A stretch of DNA of 64,000 bases from contig JBAOHJ010000001.1 of assembly GCA_037045055.1 (NCBI GenBank), forward strand, positions 806,001 to 870,000, read 5' to 3'. Below are positions 1 to 7,970 of the stretch, piece after piece. Origin of the DNA: Phosphoribacter sp037045055 (lineage in GTDB: Bacteria > Actinomycetota > Actinomycetes > Actinomycetales > Dermatophilaceae). Every line of letters starts with the position of its first letter. Position 1 is the stretch's first letter. The translations under genes and the position numbers were made by a program. The notes under the pieces are model-generated. The model had not been told where the DNA came from, did no database searches, and worked only from the letters and a program-made list of their open reading frames with translations.

Positions 1-555
1 CAAGCCGCCGCCGATCTGGACGAGTTCGGCCTGTCCGCAGGGCTGCTGGCCCACGAGCGGGCCAACCTGGCGACGATCGAGCGGGTGTTCCCGCTGTGGA
101 ACGCCGGCGACGTCGAGGCCATCGTGGCCCACTACGCCGACGACATCGTCTGGCGGAACGTGGCCATGGGCCAGGTGCTTCGCGGCAAGGCCGCCGTCCG
201 CGGTTTCCTCACCGAGCTCTTCGTGGCGATCCCCGACCTCACCATCGAGGTGAGCATGCGGGTGCCACGCGGGGTCTACGTCGCCGAGGAGTACGTCATC
301 CGGGGGACGCACCTGGGACCGATGTTCGGGCTGCCGGCTACCGGGCGGGCCCTGGAGATCCCCGCGGTGAGCATGCTGCGGATGGACTCCGGCGTGCTCG
401 TCGAGGATCACTTCTACTTCGACTCCGGCACGGTGATGCGCCAGATGGGGTTCATGCCCGCGACGACGGCCGCGACGTCGACGGTCGGGTCGGTGGTGCT
501 CGGTGCCGTGGCGGCGGCCCGACGCCGGGGATCGCGACGCCGCGCGTCCCGGTGA
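1..555 (+). CDS. SnoaL-like / ester cyclase family protein (5' end outside window)
   Basis: The frame is open from base 1, so the true start lies upstream and the GTG at 85 is probably internal. The product looks like a SnoaL-like (NTF2-fold) polyketide cyclase/isomerase-type protein: residues after FPLWNAGDVEAIVAHYADD match the usual opening helix and strand, followed by GKAAVRGFLTELF, a short beta-rich middle and HFYFDSGTVMRQMGF near the end, where these small proteins carry their pocket. The C-terminal tail is basic and Arg-rich (ARRRGSRRRASR) beyond the fold. Substrate cannot be told. It stands apart from ctpE by 68 bases on the same strand. The family call is from fold-level resemblance. 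Confidence 0.6.
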   Translation, partial: QAAADLDEFGLSAGLLAHERANLATIERVFPLWNAGDVEAIVAHYADDIVWRNVAMGQVLRGKAAVRGFLTELFVAIPDLTIEVSMRVPRGVYVAEEYVIRGTHLGPMFGLPATGRALEIPAVSMLRMDSGVLVEDHFYFDSGTVMRQMGFMPATTAATSTVGSVVLGAVAAARRRGSRRRASR

Positions 556-623
556 TCCGGGCCGGCACTCGCCGCCGCTGACCTCGCCCAGCCGGCCCGA
601 TCCGCTCGCCTAGGATCGGGGAC

Positions 624-3092
624 ATGCAGCCCGACTCCCGCGGCCTCACCTCCGCGCAGGTGGCCGAGCGCGAGCGGACCGGGCGCACCAACGACCTGCC
701 CCCGACCAGCGGCCGGACCACCTGGGACATCGTCCGGGCCAACGTCTTCACCCGGATCAACGCCATCCTCGGCATCCTGCTGGCGATCGTGCTCACCACC
801 GGCTCGCTCATCAATGCGGCCTTCGGACTGCTCATCGTCGCCAACAGTGCGGTGGGCATCGTCCAGGAGCTGCGCGCCAAGCGCACCTTGGACAACCTCG
901 CGGTGGTCGGCGAGGCCAAGCCGCGGGTGCGCCGGGACGGCCGGCCGGTGTCGCTGGCCCGCACCGAGGTCGTCCAGGACGACGTCATCGAGATCGGCCC
1001 GGGGGACCAGCTCATCGTCGACGGCGAGGTGCTGCAGGCGCGGTCCCTGCAGGTCGACGAGTCGCTGCTCACCGGCGAGGCGGACGCGATCGACAAGGAG
1101 CCGGGCGACCCCGTGATGAGCGGCAGCTTCGTCGTCGCCGGCTCGGGCGCCTACCGCGCCACCAAGGTGGGCCGCGAGGCGTATGCCGCGCGGCTGGTCG
1201 CCGAGGCCGCGAAGTTCACCCTGGTCGGCTCGGAGCTACGCAGCGGCATCGACAGGATCCTCGGGGTGGTCTCCTGGCTGCTGGCCCCGGTGGGGCTGCT
1301 GACCATCTGGACCCAGCTGTTCGTCGTCGACAGCGGGTGGCGCGACGGGATCCTCGGCATGGTCGGCGCCTTGGTGCCCATGGTCCCGGAGGGTCTGGTG
1401 CTCATGACGTCGGTGGCCTTCGCGGTCGGGGTGATCCGGCTCGGTCGCCGGCAGTGCCTGGTGCAGGAGCTGCCGGCCATCGAGGGGTTGGCCCGGGTGG
1501 ACGTGGTGTGCGCCGACAAGACCGGGACCCTCACCGAGAACGGCATGCGCCTGGCCGAGGTGATCGCCCTGGACGAGGCCGGTATGCCGTCCGGCCCGGC
1601 CGGTGCGGACCTCACCGAGGTGCTCGCCCAGCTGGCGGCGACCGACGAGAACCCCAACGCGAGCATCCAGGCGATCGCCGAGCACGTCCCCGCGGCGACC
1701 GACCGGTGGGTCGAGAGCGGCCACGCCCCGTTCACCTCCTCGCGCAAGTGGTCCGGCTCGACGTTCGACGGACACGGCAGCTGGCTGCTCGGCGCCCCCG
1801 ACGTGCTGGCGCCCGCCGACTCGGCCGCCGCGGCCGCGGCGCAGGCCCAGGGGTCCACCGGCCTGCGTGTGCTGCTGCTCGCCTCCGGGACCGCGCCGGT
1901 GGACCGACCGGCAGCGACCGAGGGCCTCACCCCCCGCGCCCTGGTGGTGCTCGAGCAACGGGTCCGTCCCGACGCCCGGGACACCCTGGAGTACTTCGCG
2001 CAGCAACAGGTCGAGGTCAAGGTCATCTCGGGCGACAACGCCCTGTCGGTCGGCGCGGTCACCAGCTCGCTCGGGGTCCTCGGCGGCGCGGACCCTCTCG
2101 ACGCGCGGACCCTGCCGCCGATCCAGGCGGGCGGCGCAGCGGCGCTGGCCGCCCAGAGCGCCCCGACCGGCTCCTCCCCCGGCGCTGGACCCCGCGGCCC
2201 CGACGCGGCCTTCGCGGACGCCGTGGCGCGGCACACCGTCTTCGGTCGGGTGACACCGGATCAGAAGCAGGCCATGGTGGTGGCGCTGCGCAGCCGCGGG
2301 CACACCGTGGCGATGACCGGCGACGGGGTCAACGACGTGCTGGCCCTCAAGGACGCCGACATCGGGGTGGCCATGGGCTCCGGGGCCCCGGCGACCCGGG
2401 CGGTGGCGCAGATCGTGTTGCTGGACAACCGGTTCGCCACCCTGCCGCACGTGGTGGCCGAAGGGCGCCGGGTCATCGGGAACATCGAGCGGGTCGCCAA
2501 CCTCTTCCTCACCAAGACGGTCTACTCGGTGCTGTTGGCGCTGCTCGTCGGGCTCTGGCGCCTGCCGTTCCCGTTGCAGCCGATCCACGTGACGATGACC
2601 GGGTGGTTCACCATCGGCATCCCGGCGTTCCTGTTGTCGCTGGCGCCCAACCACGAGCGGGCGCGGTCCGGATTCGTCCGGCGGGTCCTGGCCCTGGCGC
2701 TGCCCTCGGGGGTCGTCGTCGCGACGGCGACCTTCACCAGCTACCTCGTCGCGCGCGCCGGGCAGGTGGATCCGGATGCCAGCCGTCTGCCGGCCTCGAC
2801 CGCGGCCCTGGCCACCCTCTTGGTGGCCGCCTGGTGGGTGCTGTCCGTGGTGGCCCGGCCGTACGAGTGGTGGAAGATCGCCCTGCTCGGGGTGTCCGCG
2901 GGGGCCTATGTCGCGATCTTCGCGGTCCCGTGGACGGCGCGGTTCTTCCTGCTCGACGCCGCCAACGGCCCGGCAATGCGCCTGGCGTTGCTCATCGGGG
3001 CCGCAGCGGCCGTCGTGGTCGAGTCGATCTGGTGGGTGCAGGGTCGCCGCCGCGGCGAGCCGCGCCGTTGGTGGGCCCGCGACGAGGGCTGA
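624..3092 (+). CDS. ctpE: Cation-transporting P-type ATPase, CtpE family
   Basis: An 822-residue integral membrane ATPase. Seen in order: N-terminal membrane pair (VRANVFTRINAILGILLA), actuator loop with LTGEADAI (TGE dephosphorylation motif), the PMVPEGL membrane motif typical of P2/P3 cation pumps, phosphorylation motif DKTGTLT with Asp near residue 298, a nucleotide-binding domain, GDGVNDVLALKDADIG hinge, then the C-terminal membrane helices. From memory it aligns over its length with mycobacterial CtpE, a Ca2+-linked P-type ATPase, so calcium uptake is the best guess, by family only. A low-complexity Ala/Pro/Gly insert (about residues 495-535) is longer than in CtpE. The start is supported by TAGGAT seven bases before ATG, a likely leaderless promoter. 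Confidence 0.88.
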   Translation: MQPDSRGLTSAQVAERERTGRTNDLPPTSGRTTWDIVRANVFTRINAILGILLAIVLTTGSLINAAFGLLIVANSAVGIVQELRAKRTLDNLAVVGEAKPRVRRDGRPVSLARTEVVQDDVIEIGPGDQLIVDGEVLQARSLQVDESLLTGEADAIDKEPGDPVMSGSFVVAGSGAYRATKVGREAYAARLVAEAAKFTLVGSELRSGIDRILGVVSWLLAPVGLLTIWTQLFVVDSGWRDGILGMVGALVPMVPEGLVLMTSVAFAVGVIRLGRRQCLVQELPAIEGLARVDVVCADKTGTLTENGMRLAEVIALDEAGMPSGPAGADLTEVLAQLAATDENPNASIQAIAEHVPAATDRWVESGHAPFTSSRKWSGSTFDGHGSWLLGAPDVLAPADSAAAAAAQAQGSTGLRVLLLASGTAPVDRPAATEGLTPRALVVLEQRVRPDARDTLEYFAQQQVEVKVISGDNALSVGAVTSSLGVLGGADPLDARTLPPIQAGGAAALAAQSAPTGSSPGAGPRGPDAAFADAVARHTVFGRVTPDQKQAMVVALRSRGHTVAMTGDGVNDVLALKDADIGVAMGSGAPATRAVAQIVLLDNRFATLPHVVAEGRRVIGNIERVANLFLTKTVYSVLLALLVGLWRLPFPLQPIHVTMTGWFTIGIPAFLLSLAPNHERARSGFVRRVLALALPSGVVVATATFTSYLVARAGQVDPDASRLPASTAALATLLVAAWWVLSVVARPYEWWKIALLGVSAGAYVAIFAVPWTARFFLLDAANGPAMRLALLIGAAAAVVVESIWWVQGRRRGEPRRWWARDEG

Positions 3093-3101
3093 CCTCCAGC
3101 T

Positions 3102-3119
3102 GCCCGGCAGGCACCGGGC
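3102..3119. terminator. Candidate bidirectional terminator between convergent genes
   Basis: GCCCGG (3102-3107) and CCGGGC (3114-3119) can pair with a six-base loop in the 33-base gap between the convergent ctpE and thioredoxin-like genes. There is no T-run, which is common in high-GC actinobacteria. The stem is short, so this is only a position-supported guess. Confidence 0.3.
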
Positions 3120-3125
3120 GCCGGG

Positions 3126-4064
3126 TCAGAACAGGGCGCTCATCAGCGCCCGGCGAGCCGTCACCACCCGGTCGTCGGCCGCGCCCACGATGTCGAACAG
3201 CTCGACGAGGTGCTTGCGCACCCCTTCGCGCTCGTCGCCGCCGGTGGCGCGCACCAGATCCACCAGCCGCGCGAAGGCGTCCTCGACGTGCCCCCCGAGG
3301 ACGTCGAGATCGGCGACGAGCAGCGCCGCGGTGAGATCGCCCGGGTCGGCGGCTGCGGCGGCGCGGATCACCCCGGCATCCATCCCCTCGGTGCGCTGCA
3401 GCAACCGCACCTGCGCCAGACCCAGCCGAGCCTGTTCGTCCGTGGGGTCCTCGGCCAGCGCCCGCTCGTATGCCGCCACCGCACCGGCCAGGTCGCCCCG
3501 GTCGATGGCCGCCAGGGCGTCGAGATGGGCCGCCGACGGCTCGGGCTCGGCGTCCTGCTGCGCCTGCTGCGGGTCGCCGTCGATCGGCACCCGGCCGGTC
3601 ACGCCGTACTGCGTGGCGAGCTTGAGCAGCTCGTCGACCCAGGGCTGCACCTCGGCCGCCGGCAGCGCGCCGACGAACAGCGGCACCGGCTGGCCCTGGA
3701 CCAGCCCGATGGCCGCCGGCACGCTTTGCACCTGGAACGCGCGCAGCAGGCCGGGGTTGGCGTCGACGTCGACGGACACCACCTGAAAGCGGCCCCCGTT
3801 GCTGCGCGCCACCGCCACCATGACGTCCACGAGCGCCGCAGACTGGGCCAACCGCCCCGACCAGAGGACGATGACCGCGGGCACCCGCACGGTCGCGTTG
3901 GCGACGTCCTGGAAGCTCGCGTCGGTGCCGGTGACGAGTAGCCCGTCGGCGGAGCCCGCGGCGGCCGCCGGCGCGCCGCCGGCAGTCCCGGGCGCAGGGC
4001 GCTTGAGCGCCGACAGGTCGATCGCGCCACGTAGCGCCGCGGCGGTGAAGGGGGGTTGGCTCAT
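3126..4064 (-). CDS. Thioredoxin-like / CnoX (YbbN)-type protein without CxxC
   Basis: 312 residues starting MSQPPFTAAALRGAIDLSAL. Residues about 55-155 form a thioredoxin fold (VPAVIVLWSGRLAQSAALVDVM, then VDVDANPGLLRAFQVQSVPA with the cis-Pro turn), but the usual CxxC is replaced by SGRLAQS, so it cannot be a redox thioredoxin. The C-terminal half (YERALAEDPTDEQARLGLAQVRLL onward) is TPR-like. This two-part design is that of CnoX/YbbN, a chaperedoxin that holds clients for GroEL/DnaK. Actinobacterial members commonly sit beside the acetyl-CoA thiolase and epimerase genes (Rv1324 in M. tuberculosis), as here more distantly. A longer frame extends upstream but has no supporting start and would overlap the next gene. 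Confidence 0.8.
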   Translation of the reverse strand: MSQPPFTAAALRGAIDLSALKRPAPGTAGGAPAAAAGSADGLLVTGTDASFQDVANATVRVPAVIVLWSGRLAQSAALVDVMVAVARSNGGRFQVVSVDVDANPGLLRAFQVQSVPAAIGLVQGQPVPLFVGALPAAEVQPWVDELLKLATQYGVTGRVPIDGDPQQAQQDAEPEPSAAHLDALAAIDRGDLAGAVAAYERALAEDPTDEQARLGLAQVRLLQRTEGMDAGVIRAAAAADPGDLTAALLVADLDVLGGHVEDAFARLVDLVRATGGDEREGVRKHLVELFDIVGAADDRVVTARRALMSALF

Positions 4065-4090
4065 GGCCCTATTCTTCCCGATCCGCGCGG

Positions 4091-5161
4091 TCAGGTCCCG
4101 CTCGCGGCATACAACTGTTGCGCGGCGCCGAGGACGGCGGCCTTCCCGGTGACCGGAAAGCGCACGAGCAGGTACTCCACGGTCTGCTCGGTCGCCTGGG
4201 TGTCGATGAGCGTCTTGCCCGACAGGGCCGTGAACGCCTTCGACGGGGTCAAGGCGTTGGCGGTCTTCTCCTTGAGCACGTCGGCGCGGTCGAGCTGGGC
4301 GAAGACCACCGTCCCCTGGTCGTCGGCGAGGCGGAGCCCGGCGAGCACGCCCTGGTATTCGTGCTGCTGGGTCAGCGAGCCGGCCGAGCCCAGGGCGTCG
4401 GCCTGGCTCTGCGCCCCCTGGCGCACCGCGGCGGCGAAGGAGTCGTCCACGAAGGCCCGCTCCGCCGCGGGTGGGGCGGGGAACGCCAGCGACGCGGCAT
4501 AGTCCGCGAGCACGGGGTCGACGGTGGGCCCGGCCTCGGCGGCGGTCTTGGCCAGCGGCGACCCGCCCTGCAGCTCCGGGAACCCGCTGATCGTCGCGCC
4601 GGGCAGCAGGGTGGCCCAGGCCGCGACCCGGTAGCCCTGGGCCTCGTCGGGGGCCAGCAGCAGGGTGAGCAACGGGAAGCCGGACGAGCGCCGGGTGGTC
4701 TTGACGACGATGGAGCGCGGGTATGCCGCGCCCTGGGAGATCGCCAGGACGACCGGCTCGGCGTCGCTGAGCACGGGGTTGTCCTTCTCGGCCGCGGTGA
4801 GCGTGCCCAGCAGGGCGTTCTGGGCGTTGGCCGCGGTGAGTGCCGAGCCGGTGAACGCGGCCTCTCGGGCCGCCCGTCCGGAGGCACCGGTGGCGCCGAT
4901 GGCGCCGACGGCCGCAGTCATGACGCTCGCGGCGACGGCCGCGGCCCGCTCGGGGGTCTCGGCGGCCATGGGCGGTGGGGTCGGCGAGGGCGTGTCGGAC
5001 GGCGGCGGCGAGGTCGTCGTGGCGACCGCGAGGGGCGTGGAGGTGGTGCGAGCCGGGGCGGGATACCCCGCGTCGGTGCACGCCCCGGCGATCAGGGGCA
5101 GGGCCAGCGCCAGCAGCACGACGCTCGTTCGGGACGCGCGCTGGCGCCGGGCAGGGCACAT
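4091..5161 (-). CDS. Putative lipoprotein of unknown function
   Basis: About 356 residues from MCPARRQRASRTS. A basic n-region (RRQRASR) is followed by the hydrophobic stretch VVLLALALPLIAGAC, a clear lipobox with Cys as the lipidation site, so the product should be exported and anchored on the outer face of the membrane. After a Thr/Ser/Pro-rich linker comes a mixed alpha/beta region with alternating Ala-rich helices; I do not recognise a named domain. An in-frame GTG at 5206 would add 15 residues before the signal peptide; neither start has a convincing Shine-Dalgarno. The stop lies 26 bases before the thioredoxin-like gene, on the same strand. Confidence 0.65.
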   Translation of the reverse strand: MCPARRQRASRTSVVLLALALPLIAGACTDAGYPAPARTTSTPLAVATTTSPPPSDTPSPTPPPMAAETPERAAAVAASVMTAAVGAIGATGASGRAAREAAFTGSALTAANAQNALLGTLTAAEKDNPVLSDAEPVVLAISQGAAYPRSIVVKTTRRSSGFPLLTLLLAPDEAQGYRVAAWATLLPGATISGFPELQGGSPLAKTAAEAGPTVDPVLADYAASLAFPAPPAAERAFVDDSFAAAVRQGAQSQADALGSAGSLTQQHEYQGVLAGLRLADDQGTVVFAQLDRADVLKEKTANALTPSKAFTALSGKTLIDTQATEQTVEYLLVRFPVTGKAAVLGAAQQLYAASGT

Positions 5162-5288
5162 CGGGGAGGGTTCCTCACTGGTCGGGGTGGCCTCCAGGGT
5201 AGGCACAGCCTCGGTGGTGCAGGCAAATCGCCGCCGCGCCGGGCGTCGTCCGGCACCGGCGAGCCACCCGGCATACCGAGCGAATGCC

Positions 5289-7043
5289 TCAGAACCGCGC
5301 GGGCTCGCGGTAGTCCCCCCACTCCTGGCGCAGGGTGTCGCAGATCTCGCCCAGGGTCGCCTCGGCCCGGCAGGCCTCGAGCATGGCCGGCACGAGGTTC
5401 GCGCCGGTGCGGGCCGCGGCGAGCATGCCCGCCAGCGTCGCTCGCACGGCCGTGTCGTCGCGGCGGGCCCTGCGCTCGGCCAGCAGGCGCACCTGGGCGC
5501 GCTCGACCTCGTGGCTCACCCGCAGGATCTCCAACTCGTGGCTCACCGAGTCGGTGTGGCAGTTGACCCCGACGACCCGCTTGTCCCCCTTCTCCAGGGC
5601 CAGTTGGTAGGCGAAGGCGGCGTCGGCGATCTCGGACATGAACCAGCCGTCCTCGATGCCGCGCAGGATTCCGGAGGTCATCGGCCCGATGGCGTGCTCG
5701 ATCTGCCCGCTCGGGCCGGCCGTGCGACCCAGCGCGCCCATCGCGCGGATCCTCGCGAAGGTCGCCTCGGCCTGGGCCTCGATCCGGTCGGTGAGGGCCT
5801 CGACGTACCACGACCCGCCGAGCGGGTCGGCGACGTTGGCCACCCCGGTCTCCTCCAGGAGCACCTGCTGGGTGCGCAGGGCGATCTCGGCGGACTGCTC
5901 GGTGGGCAGCGCAAGGGTCTCGTCGAGGGCGTTGGTGTGCAGGGAGTTCGTGCCCCCGAGCACGGCGGCGAGGGCCTCGACGGCGGTGCGCACGACGTTG
6001 TTGTAGGGCTGCTGCGCGGTGAGCGACACGCCGGCGGTCTGGGTGTGGAACCGCAGCCACTGGGCCTTGGGCGTGCGTGCGCCGTAGACGTCGCGCAGCC
6101 AGCGCGCCCAGATCCGCCGGGCCGCCCGGAACTTCGCGATCTCCTCGAAGAAGTCCACGTGCGCGTCGAAGAAGAAGGACAGGCCCGGGGCGAAGGTCTC
6201 GATGTCCAGCCCGCGAGAGAGCCCCAGCTCGACGTAGGCGAAGCCGTCGGCCAGGGTGAACGCCAGCTCCTGGGCGGCCGTCGCGCCGGCCTCGCGGATG
6301 TGGTAGCCGGAGACCGACAGGGGCTTGTAGGCCGGGATGCGCTCGGTGCAGAACGCCATGAGGTCGCCGATCAGGCGAAGGTGCGGCTCGGGGGCGAAGA
6401 GCCACTCCTTCTGGGCGATGTACTCCTTGAAGATGTCGGTCTGCAGGGTGCCGTTGAGCCGCCCGAGGTCCACGCCCTGGCGCTGCGCGGCGACGAGGTA
6501 CATGCAGAACACCGGGACGGCCGGGCCGTTGATGGTCATCGACGTGGTGACCTCGCCCAGCGGGATGTCCCGGAAGAGCACCTCCATGTCGGCCGCGGAG
6601 TCGATCGCCACGCCGCAGTGGCCCACCTCGCCGAGACTGAGCGGGTCGTCGGAGTCGCGACCCATGAGGGTGGGCATGTCGAAGGCCACCGAGAGCCCCC
6701 CGCCCCCGCGGGCGAGGATCATCCGGTAGCGCTCGTTGGTCTGCTCGGCGTTGCCGAACCCGGCGAACTGCCGGATGGTCCAGGGCCGCCCCCGGTATCC
6801 GCTGGCGTGCAAACCTCGGGTGAACGGGAACTCCCCCGGCCAGCCGATCCGGTCGAGCCGCTCGCGCTCGGGCCCGGTCGCCGGCTCGGGGATGCCGGCC
6901 AGCCCCGGCCCGTAGACCGGCTCGAGTGGCATCCCCGACACCGTGGTGAAGTCCGCATCGCGGACCCGCCCGCCGCGCTGCGCCGCGTCGAAGCGTGCCT
7001 GCCACCGGGCTGCGCCACCGGTCGATCCGTCGAGGGTCTCCAT
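5289..7043 (-). CDS. icmA: Acyl-CoA mutase large subunit, isobutyryl-CoA mutase (IcmA) type
   Basis: 584 residues of the B12-dependent acyl-CoA mutase TIM barrel, ending before any cobalamin-binding domain. Residues that decide substrate are visible: Phe93 in RQFAGFGN and Gln211 in KEYIAQKEW. They are spaced 118 apart exactly like Phe80/Gln198 of isobutyryl-CoA mutase, whereas methylmalonyl-CoA mutase has Tyr89/Arg207. The call is therefore interconversion of isobutyryl- and n-butyryl-CoA (valine breakdown, butyrate entry), needing adenosylcobalamin and a separate small B12-binding subunit (IcmB), which is not in the window. It lies just downstream of a MarR gene with a perfect palindrome between them. 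No Shine-Dalgarno is seen; TAAATT six bases before ATG suggests a leaderless transcript. Confidence 0.8.
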   Translation of the reverse strand: METLDGSTGGAARWQARFDAAQRGGRVRDADFTTVSGMPLEPVYGPGLAGIPEPATGPERERLDRIGWPGEFPFTRGLHASGYRGRPWTIRQFAGFGNAEQTNERYRMILARGGGGLSVAFDMPTLMGRDSDDPLSLGEVGHCGVAIDSAADMEVLFRDIPLGEVTTSMTINGPAVPVFCMYLVAAQRQGVDLGRLNGTLQTDIFKEYIAQKEWLFAPEPHLRLIGDLMAFCTERIPAYKPLSVSGYHIREAGATAAQELAFTLADGFAYVELGLSRGLDIETFAPGLSFFFDAHVDFFEEIAKFRAARRIWARWLRDVYGARTPKAQWLRFHTQTAGVSLTAQQPYNNVVRTAVEALAAVLGGTNSLHTNALDETLALPTEQSAEIALRTQQVLLEETGVANVADPLGGSWYVEALTDRIEAQAEATFARIRAMGALGRTAGPSGQIEHAIGPMTSGILRGIEDGWFMSEIADAAFAYQLALEKGDKRVVGVNCHTDSVSHELEILRVSHEVERAQVRLLAERRARRDDTAVRATLAGMLAAARTGANLVPAMLEACRAEATLGEICDTLRQEWGDYREPARF

Positions 7044-7050
7044 GGAGGCA

Positions 7051-7074
7051 ATTTACTAGGACGTCCTAGTAAAT
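7051..7074. promoter_or_regulatory. Perfect 24-bp palindrome, probable MarR operator for icmA
   Basis: ATTTACTAGGAC is followed directly by its reverse complement, giving a perfect 24-base palindrome in an AT-rich gap between the MarR stop codon (7076) and the icmA start (7043). The candidate icmA -10 element (TAAATT, 7050-7055 on the minus strand) overlaps one end, so a bound dimer would block transcription. The regulator encoded immediately upstream is the natural candidate. Confidence 0.7.
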
Positions 7075-7075
7075 G

Positions 7076-7603
7076 CTAGGCCTCGTCGAAATCCCCATGG
7101 GCGCGGCGGACCCGGCCCAACAGGGCGAACAGCGTGGCGTGCTCGGCCTGGTCGAGCATGGTGAGCCCGAAGCCCGCCGCGACGAGGTCGGCGGTCGCGG
7201 CCTCCATCGCGGCCAGCCCGGCGTCGGTGACCACGGCCAGGGTGCCGCGCCCGTCCCGGGGATTGGGCACGCGCACGACCATCCCTTGGGCCTCCAGCCG
7301 CTGGACGATGTTCGTCGCCGACGTGGGATGCACCATGAGGCGCTCGCCGATCTTGGACATCGGCAGGCGACCGCGCCTGGCGAAGGCCAGCAGCACCAGC
7401 GCCTCGTACCTGGCGAAGGTGAGACCGTGCCCGCCGACGACGGCGTCGAAGTCGGCCAGCAGCAGCTGCTGGACCCGCATGACCGACGTGGCGCTGGCCA
7501 TCGCCTGGGCCTGCGCGCGGCCACCCCAGCGGTCGGTCCACAGTGCCGCTGCCCGGCGGATCGGGTCGAACGTCAGGCGTGGTCGGTCGGGCACGCAGGT
7601 CAC
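7076..7603 (-). CDS. MarR family transcriptional regulator
   Basis: Up to 175 residues from a GTG start. The winged-helix core is plain: LTFARYEALVLLAFARRGRLPM, then MSKIGERLMVHPTSATNIVQRLEAQGMVVR (recognition helix) and the wing NPRDGRGTLAVVTDAG. N- and C-terminal helices provide the dimer interface. It would act as a ligand-responsive repressor, and its only close target is the icmA promoter 33 bases downstream, where a perfect palindrome lies; an acyl-CoA or fatty-acid ligand is therefore plausible but is inference. The start is uncertain: the MarR fold itself begins near MASATSVMRVQQLLL, and no clear ribosome site is visible before the GTG. Confidence 0.82.
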   Translation of the reverse strand: MTCVPDRPRLTFDPIRRAAALWTDRWGGRAQAQAMASATSVMRVQQLLLADFDAVVGGHGLTFARYEALVLLAFARRGRLPMSKIGERLMVHPTSATNIVQRLEAQGMVVRVPNPRDGRGTLAVVTDAGLAAMEAATADLVAAGFGLTMLDQAEHATLFALLGRVRRAHGDFDEA

Positions 7604-7619
7604 CGTAGCGCGACCCGCG

Positions 7620-7931
7620 TCAGCCCTCCGCGGCGGTCAACACCGCCTCCAGTCGGGCGACCTTGGCGTCGAGCTGGCCGACGTGACCCGGCCGGATGTC
7701 GGCCTTGAGCACCAGCGCGACCCGAGGGCTGACCGCCGCGACGGCCTCGACAGCGGCCCGCACGACCGCGAAGCACTCGTCCCACTCGCCCTCGATCGTC
7801 GTGAACATCGCGTCGGTGCGGTTGGGCAGTCCGCTCTCGCGCACCACACGGACGGCGGCGGCCACCGCCCGACTGACCGACCCGGTGGCGTCGGCGGCGG
7901 CCGAGGGGGCCACGCTGAAGGCGACGAGCAT
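7620..7931 (-). CDS. MTH1187/YqgV-type thiamine-binding protein
   Basis: 103 residues starting MLVAFSVAPSAAA, the characteristic opening of the MTH1187 (DUF77) family of small ferredoxin-like-fold proteins that bind thiamine or a related pyrimidine. Also visible are ESGLPNRTDAMFTTIEGEWDE and a short second alpha/beta repeat ending VLKADIRPG. Family members are cytoplasmic oligomers, with a role in thiamine salvage or sensing that is still poorly defined. A GTG six bases upstream would add two residues. It lies 16 bases before the MarR gene on the same strand. The homology is clear, the physiological role less so. Confidence 0.75.
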   Translation of the reverse strand: MLVAFSVAPSAAADATGSVSRAVAAAVRVVRESGLPNRTDAMFTTIEGEWDECFAVVRAAVEAVAAVSPRVALVLKADIRPGHVGQLDAKVARLEAVLTAAEG

Positions 7932-7970
7932 GCCCACACGGTATGCCGCCCGCGCGCGTTTCGCGAGGGC

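Noticed and set aside
4091..5206. GTG at 5206 as start of the lipoprotein
   Set aside because: It adds an acidic, proline-rich lead in front of an otherwise well-formed signal peptide; kept only as an alternative.
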